DNA of 64,000 bases, from the NCBI RefSeq assembly GCF_036588685.1, contig NC_086386.1:70306682-70370681 (forward strand), read 5' to 3'. Positions 26,601-36,983 of the stretch are shown here, one piece after another (positions within the stretch are counted from its first letter, which is position 1; each line of letters starts with the position of its first letter). Below the pieces are notes generated by a model. It was given only the letters and a program-made list of their open reading frames with translations. It was not told the origin of the DNA and did not search any database. This stretch comes from Mytilus trossulus. Lineage: Eukaryota; Mollusca; Bivalvia; Mytilida; Mytilidae. A program made the translations under genes and the position numbers.

Positions 26601-29600
26601 GATATCACATTTGTTTAAGATTCAATATTTTAAATTAAAAGAGGACATGTTAGTATTATAAATTGATTGCAAATAAAATTTTGAAATCATTAATGTTTGC
26701 CAATATAATTGGTATCCTTGCCTTAAAATAAACTGGATTCCTGCAATGTGCAGCTAAAAGTATATAGATTTATATGAAGAAATCAAATATGGTCAGTTTA
26801 AGTTTATAGTGGATCGATGGCAGATCCAGAGGGGGTGACCCCTTTTTTGGACGATCAATGCATTTGAATGGGGACATATAGTTGGACCCCCCTTTTTTCC
26901 TGGGTTGGGACCCCCCATACCCCACCCCCTTTTAAAACTGCTGGATCCGCCGGAACAACGTATTACATTATAGATGGTAAGCTAATTTTGTTATTTAAAA
27001 CGAGCCATCCTGACTCCCGGAATGACAAATGTAAAACAATTGAAATAATAATGCCCCCTCCCCCATATTAACGGCCTAATTTATGTTCAAAAAATGAAAG
27101 AAAAACAAATAATTTATGTAATACATCAACAAAAGAAAATCACTGAATAACAGGCTCCTGACTTGGAACAGTCACATACATGCAGAATATGGCGGGGTTA
27201 AACATGTTCTCTTGCCGACGAAAACTTTTGAAATAAAACCGGCAAAATAGCAAAACGTACTCTTTATAATATTAATCGCTATTTTGTCGAAGCCTTTATA
27301 TTTAGTAAAAGATTTCTTAAAAATTATAAATAAATTCTAGCCGTAGAATTTATAAATCAATTTTAGCAGTAGGATTTATAAATCAATTCTAGCCGTAGAA
27401 TTTATAAATCAATTCTAGCCGTAGAATTTATAAATCAATTCTAGCCGTAGAATTTGTAATCAATTCTAACCGCAGAACTGTTCTAGAAGTAGAACTGACC
27501 AAATATTTGGTCAGTTCTAGGTAGAACTGTCAGGATCAGTTCTAGGGTAGAACTGTCAGGATCAGTTCTAGGTAGAACTGTCCAAATCAGTTCTAGCTAG
27601 AACTGACCAAGTCAGTTCTAGCTAGAACAGTTCTAACCTAGAACTGACTAAAAGGTGTCAGGCTGACAGTTCTACGTACTGTTCTAGAACAGTTCTCCTG
27701 ACAGATTCTGACAGATTTAATGAGAGGTTAGAACTGATCTCCACTGTAATTGGGCCATTTTTCTCCTTTCTTTACATATTAAGCCTAGTATTCTCTACTC
27801 TTTATATTATAGATACCAACATCGCCATGTCTTGACTGACATGAACTTCACCAAAACTAGCTAACTTCGCCTGTTTTGACTTACATTGGTCTTGTCATAG
27901 CTAGGGACAGATCGGTCGTATTTGACTAAATTTGCACTCGTCGGAGCTAGGCCAACATCGTTCTGTTTTGACAAGCATCGATTTGTCCGAATTAACATGG
28001 CTGTGACGCTAGGCTACCATCGACTTGTTCTACTTATAAATCATAAAATACTCACTAGTTCTACTTATAAATCATAAAATACTCACTAGTTCTACTAATA
28101 AATCATTAAAGACTCACTAGTTCTACTAATAAATTATGAAATACTCAATAGGTCTACTTACTTATTCTACTAATAAATCATATAATACTCACTAGTTTTA
28201 CTTATAAATCATAAAATACTCACTAATTCTACTAATAAATCAGTATGGTATATCAGATCAGACAGATGTGACATTCCGACGGCTCCAATTTGACCACCTT
28301 CAATATCAAGTTTTGTCACTGTCCCGTTACACTGTAAAATAGTTAACTAAACTTTAAAATGTTATACAAGTATTCCAGTAAAATAAAAAGGAGGAATAAT
28401 GAATATTAAACCACACAAAATTCCCTAAGGTTTAAGTGGTGAAAGGTGACGTGATTTTGAAGATCGATTGAAACTGGCAGAATTGATTTAAACAGTTATG
28501 AAATTTAAAAAGGATGAAAAATAAATTGAAACTTAACTTTTCTTTCAATTACTATACTAGGAAATTGCTGTAAAATTTATTCTTAAATGTCACGTATTTG
28601 TTTCAAAGCAAAGTTGGTTATAAATTATTAACAGACTGAAATGCTCACCATCAAAGCAACTGCACACGCTTTAAATTCACCCTTGCTGAATTGGTGGTTT
28701 TTAAGAATCACAGAATTTCCTTCTAACTGTCTAGAAAATCTTGATACCGGGACAACGTGATATTTCTCACACGATCGAAGATATTGTTCTTGGCATGTAA
28801 ATTCGCTTTCGTTGTTGTCTTCGTCATCTACAAATAGATAGTTCAAACCATAAACATAGTACATAGTGGATCATTTACCACTGCTCAAATCAAATACGCT
28901 AAGGAAAGTCCAAAAATTACATATAATATTGAATGCATTTTTACATGTCCCAGTAACACTAGTACAAATAAAAACGTTAAAATTCAATTTCTACTATATT
29001 ATTGGCCCATATTGCTTAAACGATTCTCGGTGCGCCAAAAAGGGGATGGTTTACACCATTGTCAAAGCTAAGGGGGCCTGAGTACGTGTTAAATGTTGTC
29101 GCATGTTGCTATTTGTCGTATTGTTTTGTGCATACATCATACCATTGGTTTTGTCGTTTAAATTTTTTTTTTTTTTACTTTTGTCATATCGAAGCCTGTT
29201 ATATGTTACATATACAGTACTTGTATTATTTATTGTTGAAGGTCTTATGGTAACCTATAGTTACGTACATCTACATCATTTGGTATCAGGTTGATAGTTA
29301 TCGCATTGCAATCTAATATTAAAAACCGATATCTCATTGCTCCTGTTTTCTGATATGTCGCGTGGGACTGGATTGGATTTACAGAAAAGAGAATAGTGAG
29401 CAATATATATATATATATAGAGAATAACGTCCAAACAAAGATAATTGAGAATAGTTTAGTTTTAGTTTAGACATATTTATTTATAGTGGATTGGGAATCT
29501 ATATTTTTCAACTTTTATTAAACCCTTTCCACTTATATAATAAAAAGAAAAGAAAAAGAAAAGAAAAGAAAAGAGGAAATTGAGGTGCTAAAGTAAAGAA

Positions 29601-32600
29601 AAGGAAGAATAATGAGAAAAAAACTTTAAAAAAAAATCAAAATAATAGATAAATTCAGGGCCCCGTCTAACACCTCGTGCGTTCAGTCCGATCTTACCTT
29701 CAAAGTCTGAGAGCTCAAATTCGTCAGTTGAGTTTGTGTTTAACTGTATAGTCTGGAAGATGTTCCTATTGAAATCCAATATATCATCAATTAGAATAAG
29801 AGATGGTCTTTTGATCAAGCAACGACTGATTTCATTGGACAGATCTTCCATGGACATTTTACTTGTCCTTTTCTTTTTCCGCATTTCACAATAAAGCCTT
29901 TTTTCATATTCTTCGTCCAATATTTTGCTTTTCATCGCTTTCTTCAAGTATTGCCATCCATTCGCTGGTTTAATAGTGCACATCTGAAAGTCATGAAATA
30001 TCATAAATGTAAGATCTGAGTGCTCGCAGATACTCAACTATTTCAAAGTAGCCAATAACTGATAAAAAATCATGTATCTATTAAGACTAACATATCAATC
30101 AATTAGTGGATTTAGAGTTTAGACGTCACTAACAGTCACAGACAAAAAACATGAAGTTGTTCAATGCCAATAATATGGGTATAACAGATTTCTAGAAACG
30201 TGAATGTGCATATGTGTAAATTAATAATATTTAAAATGCTTTTAATTTAGGGAGCTACCACTTGCCGTTTGATTTTTATGGGGGGGGGGGGGGGGGGGGG
30301 GGGCTAGGATGAAATTTGAAAAAATAGGCAGGACAGGAGTTTTGAGTAAAAAAAAAGGCAGGATGAGACACTTGCAAAAAAAAAGTCAGGACGACAATTT
30401 AGGTAAAAAAAGTCAGGATTTACTAAAAAAAAAAAATGCAGGACCGAACAGAGTGAAAAATAAAAAGGCAGGACAGAGATTACAGCTAAAAAAAAAGGCA
30501 GGACAAAATTTGTCATCAAAAAAAAAATTGCCCCCCCCCCCCCATTAAAAATCAAATGGTAGCTCCCTTACTGATAACAGAGTCAATAGTTTCTTTGAAT
30601 TGAAAAATGGTATGACATACCAAGAGAACTGACTACCATCGGGAACTAGCAATCCAGCACCAACAGAGGTACAGACTATACAAGTACTAGAAAATGAAAA
30701 TACTACTTTGTACACTTAGTACTACTGAAGCACTTTTCGAGATTTACCTTCATCGAGAAAGCTCGAACCCAAAATTATAATAGATATACTAGATAATCGG
30801 GCGTATTGCATTTCCGCTAATTTTTCAAAGTCCCAATACTACGTTTCCGCAAATTTAAAGTATACGTTTCCGCAATTTGTATTTATTACTTTCCCGCAAA
30901 TTTACCTGGTAAATTATAAAGATTTGAATGTACATATATGATATTTTCTTTTATCTATTTTTTTAATAAAGAAAATGTTCTGATCTCAGTATAGCTAAAA
31001 TTTACTAGATATAACTAGTTGACTCGAGTAAGAGTGAGTTAAACTTCTTTGAGAGATCTTTGGTTTGGCTTACTTGCCAGTTAACATGATTGAAGAATGC
31101 TTTGTTGAATTAGTTGCCGATGCTCCATCTGACGATAAATGCATGAGGTCTGCCGATTATATGCTGGAATTTTATATAGATGGCAATTGAGATTTCCACC
31201 AACCATTTGGGCATCACCTCCTGACCCCGAGGAAAAGAGAACAACGAATGGTGTCAAGTCTTTTCGTGCCTACCTGAACGAGCAGTTTTACGCTAGCCAT
31301 CCTACCATATCTGTCGTTGTCGGTGTGTTATCGAAACTGAAGACAACATCTTACATAAAGATGAGAACTCTAACTGTAAACGCACCCGTTGGGAAGTATA
31401 AAAAGGAGAAGATGGACTTCCTTTCTGAACAAAATACAAAACTTGTGAATGTGAATGTGCTACTATAGACCTTGTACGACGTGTTGACTACAAATATTCT
31501 GCCAGAACTGACTTATGAACTCATTTCAGATATTTTTGAACATACGTTAATGATGTATTTTACTTACAAGTTATGATGACCTTTAACTTAATACATATTC
31601 ACTTTTTTATTATAGCTTTGCTTTCGAACAATAGGTATTCCTGAATTATTTCCGGAATAGTGACTTTTTTTCCGGAAAAGTAAGATATTTATTTGCGGAA
31701 ATGTTAACTTTTTTTTCCGGAAACGTCATCTTTTTTTCGCGGAAAAGTAATGCCAATTTGCGGAAACGTAAAACGCCGAGATAATCTAATCTGATTGCTT
31801 TAGGAGCTATACATGTATATACAAAAGGGATTAAAAAGGATTAGACAAAGCCATCTAAGGTCATATTTGATTAAAAAAGTTGACACTTAGTTTCATCACA
31901 ATTCCTAAATTTATGAATGAACAAATTCATTAAAAATACTATTGACATACGTTTTATTTCGCACAGACCTGTGAAGGAACATTGGTAATGCCCTGAAATG
32001 GATTATTTGGAAAAACGTCTAAAATTATTAAAGCTATTGTAATAGCAGGTTAGTTTCCAAAAGCGTTTAAGATGAAATTGTTATTCAAATAACATGGAGG
32101 TAGAAATTTTGCTATATCAAGCACATGCAAATAATTCAATAATTCTATATTATTGTAGCCCCCGAAAGCAAACTCGGATCGAACGTTTTACCACGGGACC
32201 CTGAACGAATATTAATCCATAGGAAGTCCAATAACATACAAGGACAAGATGTTTTTACTCATCATGCAATCGTTTCCAGACATTGAAAAAAAAACAACAT
32301 ATCTATTTACAAAAAATACGCTTATAATTTACATAGCTTAGCTAGCTACAAGGAGCAGGTTCATTCCGTAATCTGTATACTATATATTTGTCTAGCAAAT
32401 GAACTTTTAAGTTACAAGGTAAAGTGCATGAAAATCATTCAATTAATTTATCTATAAATCAAATGAATTAAGTTATCAATTAATTTATCAAGTAATCGGT
32501 AAATTGTATTTAAATAGTCAACATGCATTTTAATCAAAGATGAATGTTGTGTGCATGTGCTTCCAGACAAAAACTTTCTTCGTGTATACGCGACCCATAT

Positions 32601-33851
32601 TAGTAAAACATCTATAAGTATCTGGAAGGGGTTTACTACTCCACATATGGCACCCGTCGTGTTGTTTATGTTAGTGCAAACCCGGTGATAAGTCTTATTG
32701 ATGAGAATGATGGGCTAACACTACGTACTGAAAATAGGCAAAACAAATCAAGAATAAAGACTCTAAGTTAAAATAAAAAATAGAGATAATCGGGTGCTAA
32801 GATATCAAGATTAGAAAATATAACGGACAAATAAAAAAATACAGAAAACAGAATTTAAGGGTACCAATCCAGACCCTCATATATAACAGCATTATAGTCA
32901 CCAATGAAATAACTTCATTCGCACCACAATACAGTATGATTTTTTAATGGAGTTAAAACCGAAAACCATTAAATCTCGAACTTCTTTTTTTTATATATAA
33001 AAGAATGATTTACGTTAAAGGTTTATATATTTTTTTCATTTTATTGAAAAGTCCTTACTTAAAATGTAACACAGGCACCTGGGTAATGGATCCTCCTTTT
33101 GCTTTTTGCTTTTTTTTTTTTTTGGGGGGGGGGGGGGGTTAACTTATTTAATGCACTTATTTAATGTGTTCTTGCTTTTTTCCATACGATATAACAATAA
33201 CAGTAATATTAATGTTGAACCTCTACTGTTTTTTTCCACAATCGAGATGCTATAAACGTAAATAAAACTACTTTGTTTCCTTATATATAGTATGCATGGT
33301 TGTATGGAAAAGAACAAGAACACATTTAATAAGTACATTAAATAAGTTTACCCCCCCCCCCCCAAAAAAAAAAGCAAAAGGAGAAATCAATGCAAATCAA
33401 AATATGATATTAACTAATACATTGAAATTCAAATATAATAATACAGACTTGAGGGTACTCGTACAACACGTCAATTGAATAGTCAAATCGATTGAAGAAT
33501 AGAGAGAACCTCTCCCTAACTGGGGCTGGGACTGTGGTGTAACAGCATATATATATAACATAAGAAAAAACTAATAAATCAGTCGAACTTGAAAAGTCTA
33601 AACTAATCTGGTCGATACAAAGTAGCAAAAAAACAACAAACAAAAACACAGACCGGACGTGGCAGGGTATATATACATCCCTCTGGCATCACTAGCAACA
33701 ACAAATTACACTAAGTACAGGTCTTAGAGTACTCGTATTTACTTAAAACTTGTTCAAAGCCACAGACAACTATTATACAAAATGCATAGCTATATCTAAG
33801 ACCATGTTATTTGTTAAGAATACATACCTCTCTCACCACTTGTTCATCCAT
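14695..33851 (-). CDS. LRRC74-like leucine-rich repeat protein with EF-hand pair, copy B
   Basis: Twelve exons in gene order: 33851-33828, 29983-29698, 28827-28649, 28331-28224, 22436-22343, 21254-21205, 20781-20700, 20183-19903, 18431-18342, 17819-17553, 15687-15602, 14863-14695. All phases match; the product is about 571 residues with no stop or frameshift. Residues 1-163 are the charged N-terminus and the YLRSCEKYHVVPVSRF block. Residues about 164-398 carry roughly eight repeats of RNase-inhibitor type (LNLSDNNINGDD, LNLSHNIICISGG, LNLSWNRISGNGAAAI, LDVSSNRIGQSGM). Two canonical EF-hand loops follow: DTDGSHSISWQE (470-481) and DINMDGQVDFSE (506-517), with acidic or polar residues at positions 1, 3, 5, 7, 9 and 12. 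This order matches LRRC74A/B-like proteins as I recall them. A calcium-responsive LRR scaffold is inferred; no enzyme motif is seen. Weak points: the very short exon 1 and the unusual GTTCGT donor after exon 10. Exon 8 has two donors six bases apart. Confidence 0.82.
14905..15180. repeat. Dispersed bivalve repeat (GATGCCCC...CATAATACCC)
   Basis: Bounded by ACGGATGCCCCATCCG and ACCAGAAAACATAATACCCTT...ATCGTAGATGGGGCA. Also found at 46020-46272 and, inverted, at 56168-56480. Confidence 0.65.
15366..15527. repeat. AT-rich element with AGGGT / CCAGACTCAT ends
   Basis: AGAGAATAGATAATAATGGGC repetition inside the intron between exons 12 and 11 of copy B, close to the exon 11 donor. Same family as 1286-1500 and 19601-19848. 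Confidence 0.5.
16315..17370. mobile_element. TIR element, TTAA-associated
   Basis: Ends AGTCATATGAAAC (16315-16327) and GTTTCATATGACT (17358-17370), with TTAA next to both. About 1.06 kb, no transposase. It sits in the intron between exons 10 and 11 of copy B. A piggyBac-like origin is inferred only from TTAA. Confidence 0.5.
18650..19460. repeat. Fragments of a dispersed bivalve repeat
   Basis: TTTGTTGGGCACCTATATAC...GCCTGCTGTTCGGTGTGAGG...AGGCTCCGTGG and a second, shorter version near 19225-19450. Related copies occur at 43065-43220 and 60290-60520. Located in an intron of copy B. Confidence 0.5.
19601..19848. repeat. AT-rich element with ATGAGGGT...CAGACTCTCAT ends
   Basis: The interior is repetitive AGAGAATAATGGGGAAGAAA-like DNA; the ends ATGAGGGTATCATGGATGG and TTCAGACTCTCAT are imperfect inverted repeats. 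Confidence 0.5.
21310..21752. mobile_element. Foldback MITE with TIRs over 100 bp
   Basis: The left arm (AGAATCATATTCAAAACAGT...ATTAGGTGAACGTTTGTC...) is repeated inverted in the right arm (...GACAAACGTTCACCTAAT...ACTGTTTTGAATATGATTCT). The loop is AT-rich. It lies between exons 6 and 5 of copy B. Confidence 0.8.
21805..21890. repeat. Palindromic TCTCGTAATAACGAGATAAT repeats
   Basis: Several overlapping copies of the near-perfect palindrome ATCTCGTAATAACGAGAT. Confidence 0.7.
21925..22150 (-). repeat. Truncated reverse copy of the 5265-7069 repeat
   Basis: Read on the minus strand, it starts with the AGCTCACATGGCC hairpin and runs through the CTACTAGGCCAAATT and TAAAAATAGAACATG motifs of the larger element before ending at a run of C. 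Confidence 0.7.
24019..24348. repeat. Dispersed hairpin repeat, copy 2
   Basis: Second copy of the repeat at 2793-3104, with the same inverted right half (AAATAACATAAAAAATGTGG / ATTTTTTATGTTATTT). It is nested in the foldback-like element. Confidence 0.65.
24740..26800. repeat. Tandem repeat, about 270-bp unit, 7-8 copies
   Basis: The units share AAGTATGAAAACTACTGATA, AATAAAAAGAGGACATGCTG, CAGTCCCTCTTGACC and ACTGTGCAGCTATATAG. CAGTCCCTCT is about 276 and 267 bp apart in neighbouring undisturbed units. Outer units are more diverged. Confidence 0.8.
25864..25999 (+). mobile_element. Short dispersed element inserted in a tandem unit
   Basis: AAGAAGATGTGGTATGATTG...CCAATGAGACAACTATCCAC...GGCCTTAAACAATGAGCA...CGCATAGTCAG interrupts a 270-bp unit and is flanked by GTCAG. 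Copies of this mussel repeat also lie at 41112-41330, 44748-44890 and 60015-60150. Confidence 0.65.
26822..26953. mobile_element. Small TIR element (GATCCAGAGGGGG...TGGATCCGCC)
   Basis: Imperfect inverted ends around GGCAGATCCAGAG and CTGGATCCGCCG, with C/G-rich runs inside. A related end (AGTGGCGGATCCAGAAATT) is at 37323 in RanGAP1 intron 1. Confidence 0.45.
27330..27460. repeat. 26-bp minisatellite with TTCTAGCCGTAGAA core
   Basis: About five units of TAAATCAATTCTAGCCGTAGAATTTA type. They grade into the palindromic right arm of the foldback-like element. Confidence 0.75.
28024..28240 (-). repeat. 31-bp array spanning the exon 4 donor of copy B
   Basis: Minus-strand units contain TTTATNAGTAGAACTA followed by GTGAGTATTTTATGA. 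GTGAGT donors lie at 28218-28223 (the one that keeps the frame), 28187-28192, 28112-28117, 28081-28086 and 28050-28055, 31 bp apart except for one 13-bp insertion; the copy at 28143-28148 has decayed to TTGAGT. Confidence 0.85.
29380..29640. repeat. AT-rich AGAATAATG-type repeat and AAAAG run
   Basis: Degenerate repeat of the same style as 1286-1500, in the same relative place (just past the exon 2 donor) in the paralogous gene. Confidence 0.45.
30250..30567. mobile_element. MITE with TTA target duplication and G/C runs
   Basis: TIR GGGAGCTACCA(TTTGATTTTTA) at both ends, TTA on both flanks (30247-30249 and 30568-30570), a run of more than 20 G inside the left end and of C inside the right end. 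The interior repeats AAAAAGGCAGGA. PIF/Harbinger-like by target duplication (inference). Confidence 0.75.
30785..31790 (+). mobile_element. Decayed MULE-like element
   Basis: Inverted ends (TAGATAATCGGGCGTATTGC / complement TAGATTATCTCGGCGTTTTAC) built from repeats of CGTTTCCGCAAATTT. Inside, 31139-31468 on the plus strand encodes about 109 residues with RTTNGVKSFRAYLNEQF and SHPTISVVVGVL. I match this to the C-terminal RTTNxVExxHxxLNxxF...HPxI region of MULE transposases. No DDE core is present, so it is a relic. Confidence 0.55.
32703..32882. repeat. AT-rich element ending CCAATCCAGACCCTCAT
   Basis: AGAATAAAGA / GGGCTAAC-type degenerate repeat with the same right end as the elements at 15.5 and 19.8 kb; in intron 1 of copy B. 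Confidence 0.45.
33093..33383. mobile_element. Foldback MITE with T/G and C/A runs
   Basis: CTCCTTTTGC...T-run G-run...TTAACTTATTTAATG...TCTTGCTTTTTTCCATAC is mirrored by GTATGGAAAAGAACAAGA...CATTAAATAAGTTTA, C-run, A-run, GCAAAAGGAG. Confidence 0.75.
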
Positions 33852-34350
33852 TATCTCTTTATATTTATATATGACGTATAAAACGTTAGAAAAATTATTA
33901 CGTCTCACTTATAATTTCCGTACATATATCTTCAAATCACCCTCCTTTTTTCCACTGTATGTGTCGGAATTCAATACCACATGCACAACGAGTTCCTTAG
34001 TTTTAAAGAAAATTTTCTTTAAGTCGAACATTAAATTTTTGTTAAAATTAAACCTTTTAGTGAAAAAATAAAAATACAATAAAATGTAATGAGAATTAAA
34101 TGTTAATCTCTCCAGGCTTTAGTTATCTCATTAGCCATAATTGTATTATGTCACATAGGGAACTATCTATAACTTTAATTTTGATATTTAATTATTGATA
34201 TAATAAGAATTAAAGAAAAAGAATTAAATTGCCGGTATCATACGTAAATATTTAGATCAAACAATAAACGGCGAGTCTAATTGTTTATTAAAACAGAAAC
34301 AAGCTTACACGTGTTGTCGTTTCATGTGTGTTCAGCAGCGTGTGAACTAT
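33852..34350 (-). promoter_or_regulatory. 5' flank / promoter region of copy B
   Basis: This flank is recognisably homologous to the flank of copy A at 3473-3930. Shared blocks include ATTAAACCTTTTAGTGAAAAA, the surroundings of TTGTATTATGTCACAT and TGTGTTCAGCAGCGTGTGAA. Conservation of upstream sequence between paralogues suggests the promoter was copied with the gene. No TATA box or initiator could be fixed. Confidence 0.4.
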
Positions 34351-34461
34351 AGTTGACACGGTCACCAGCGAAAGTGTCAACGGTCTATAAAATAAGCTAG
34401 GGCGTGCATTGTTAGACACGGCTGATGAGACAGTGTTTGGTAAATAAATAAGGGAAACTAC

Positions 34462-34735
34462 CGTGACAACCCCGACCATCAAACCTTGGTTCAACAGAGA
34501 GTGTCGAAGCAATCGAGATGCATTTCATTTAAGAGCAAGAATACATATAGTAAAGTGAAATCAGCGGCAAACGAAACCATATTAAACCAAACAGCTCGAG
34601 AATACAGAAATATTCTACAAGTTAATTGTCACAAATATGAAGACAAATTATCATATATGAGGCCATATATGAGCTAAGCTTAGAACATTTGTCAAGCATG
34701 ACGCAAAAGGATTTTGGAAAACACTAAATAAAAAT
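34462..34735 (+). mobile_element. Non-LTR retrotransposon fragment
   Basis: The translation begins KPWFNRECRSNRDAFHLRAR, which matches the PWFNxxCxxxRxxFxxA segment between endonuclease and reverse transcriptase of CR1/jockey-type LINEs; it ends, in another frame, HLSSMTQKDFWKTLN, matching the xxPKxFWKxLN segment. Frames are broken and no reverse transcriptase motif remains. It lies just beyond the 5' flank of copy B. Confidence 0.65.
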
Positions 34736-36164
34736 GTCTAAAAAGATAATGAATATCAAAACCTGGCGGAAAGTAACTAAATTCCGTGTAAATGACCAAA
34801 GTGTGCAAATTATTTTTGCGGAAAGTTGGATAAGAAATCGACACATAATGTTTTAAACAATAAATGAATTTTCAAATTTGTCTTAAAATTTTCAATATGC
34901 TTATCAGGTTATGTTTAAGTTGTTACTAAGTTACTAATGGGATGAAATATCGTTTTCTAAATTTTTGGTAAAAAATAATGTTTTTGAAATCTAAAAAAAA
35001 TGCAATAAAAAATAAAAATTGTTTTCGTCGCAAATCAATGCTTTAGATCTTAAGAAAACAACACCCTGTAAATTTGGAACCTTTTGGATTAGTTTTAATG
35101 TTGTTACCGTTTATTGAATTTTTACACATACTGCATGTCAATGGTAAATTAATTGATTGAGTATACATTTTAACGATTTCTTGTAGGACCGAACTTTACT
35201 TACAAATAAAATAAGAAACTGCATGATTAATAAAAAAAAAAAATATGGCAAACATTTTCTTTACCTTTAAATGACCGGTTGGCATTATTATTTGGAACTT
35301 CTGTTTTAAAATTTTCGTTTTATGTAAATTTTGTCAAAAAAAAATTTAATGTCGCAAAATGACAAAATGATAATAACCAAGCATGCAATGTAAATTAGAA
35401 TTAATGTTTTGAAGTATTAAACATCTCAGCAACTTTTTATTATTTGTTTTTTTTTTTTTTTTTCTGTTTTCAAAATAATTTATTCATTTATATATTTTTA
35501 TTTTTATTTTTATTTTTATTTTTTTTTTCTGTATTATTATTGTTTTCTTTTACTTCAATTTTCCGTCTTTTGATCCATATTTATATATATATTTACTAGA
35601 TATACCATTCGTTACATGCATGCTCATACATATATTTTTGTATTATATTGCTATAAATGTTAAATGGAGAAGACTTCATAAGTCTGTTTGACTTGTGTCT
35701 TATCCAATTTGTACTTTAACAAATAAAATATGTTTAAACTAATCTCAGCAACTCATGTTATTAGCTTCGAAACTATTCAAAACTTCAAATAAAATCAGAC
35801 ACAATGCAACAAATGAAAAAAAAACAATAAAAACAAAAACAACAACAACAACAACAAAACAAAACAAAAGCAGAGTTATTGTATTATATGTTTCTGACCA
35901 TGCAATCTAACAAAAATTTTCATGTTTTTACACAATTAAAAAGAAATTATAAAAAAAAAGTGTAAAAAGTAAAAACAAATATACTGATCAACTAAAAAAC
36001 ACAAACCAGAGAAATATAACGTTATGTCTCTGCACAAACTTAATTTAATGAAAAATTAAACAAGTCCACAGAAATGTATACAAAATACACTAAAACCACA
36101 GATTTGTATAGTATGCAAATCCTTGCTGAAACGGGTAACGGATGTCACTGATGAACTGTTGACA
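34736..36164. other. Intergenic AT-rich stretch between divergent genes
   Basis: Very AT-rich, with a poly-T / TTTTTA tract at 35444-35530 and an AAC microsatellite at 35836-35862. No gene supported. Confidence 0.5.
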
Positions 36165-36168
36165 CTTA

Positions 36169-36766
36169 AGGTGGTATGGGTGTCTTCCTCCATCTTGGAT
36201 TGTAAAAAACAGAGAATCAAAGGTCCAGAGTTTCCATCAAGTTAGTAAAATTAGATGCAGGAATGCAGATATTTAATGTGAATTTTTCTTTATAATAACC
36301 AATTTATAAGAATATAAGTTATAAATATTAATATATTTGCAAATATTAATTATTTTTGTTTTTTTTTCAATTTTTTTTTCTAATTGACATTTTGAGGGGA
36401 GGAAACTCTTAAACGGTGCACTTTCTGAAGGATTCTGTATGGAATTTTCCTATTTTGTGTTTTAGCCGAAAAAAACGTACGGTGACCCTATCTTTTCTAT
36501 TAATATTCTCAAAGCAGTGTCTGAAAGCTATCTTTTCCTGAAGTATTAAACAATTCTATCATTTTGTTTAGTTTCTAATCACAAAATGTTTTTTTTTTCC
36601 TGTATAATCCATACAAAATCTGTCATTTTGTCCCGTCCTGTAGCTTGAGAAAATGCGCGGTGACCTATCATTTTTATTATATTTTTCAACATATATCAAT
36701 AGATACTACGTTTTGGCAAAGTATGAACAAATTCTATCATTTTTATTTTAGACTCCCATACCATCT
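36169..36766. mobile_element. TIR element flanked by TTAA
   Basis: GGTGGTATGGG and CCCATACCATC ends, each next to TTAA. The interior repeats CTATCATTTT, GCGGTGACC and TTAAAC motifs. The TTAA target suggests piggyBac-type mobilisation (inference). It ends about 200 bp before the RanGAP1 promoter motifs. Confidence 0.65.
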
Positions 36767-36967
36767 TAAGCTATAAAAACAATGGTTTTACATTCGAAAT
36801 CTTATGCTAAGAATCCCATGTTGGTTGTTAGGACATATAACACAGATGTTTGAAAATGTAGATCTATCCAATCTTAAAAACATTTTTATTAATGTGCCAA
36901 TACACGATTTTGGGACGAATAAAGCAAGGGACGATATATAAATATTCATTCTTGGTAATTAGTCAGA

Positions 36968-36983
36968 CCAATGAAACGGAAGT
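36968..36983 (+). promoter_or_regulatory. CCAAT box and ETS-like site upstream of RanGAP1
   Basis: CCAAT at 36968-36972 and CGGAAGT, the ETS core, at 36977-36983, about 70-85 bases before the RanGAP1 ATG. The pairing is typical of TATA-less housekeeping promoters. Transcription probably starts between 36985 and 37050 (inference). Confidence 0.4.

Larger units (their letters stand above)
22995..27746. mobile_element. 4.75-kb foldback-like element in copy B intron 4
   Basis: The outer ends CAGTGGAGATCA and TGATCTCCACTG are inverted and flanked by TA. Each end is a long array of short palindromic subunits such as CAGTTCTAGGTAGAACTG (22995-23295 and about 27470-27746), as in foldback transposons. 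The core contains a hairpin repeat, a tandem repeat of about 270 bp and no transposase. TA target duplications would fit a Tc1/mariner-type mobiliser (inference). It lies wholly between exons 4 and 5. Confidence 0.65.

Noticed and set aside
30304-30555. Lys-rich and Phe-rich frames between G and C runs
   Set aside because: They are the interior AAAAAGGCAGGA repeats of a MITE.
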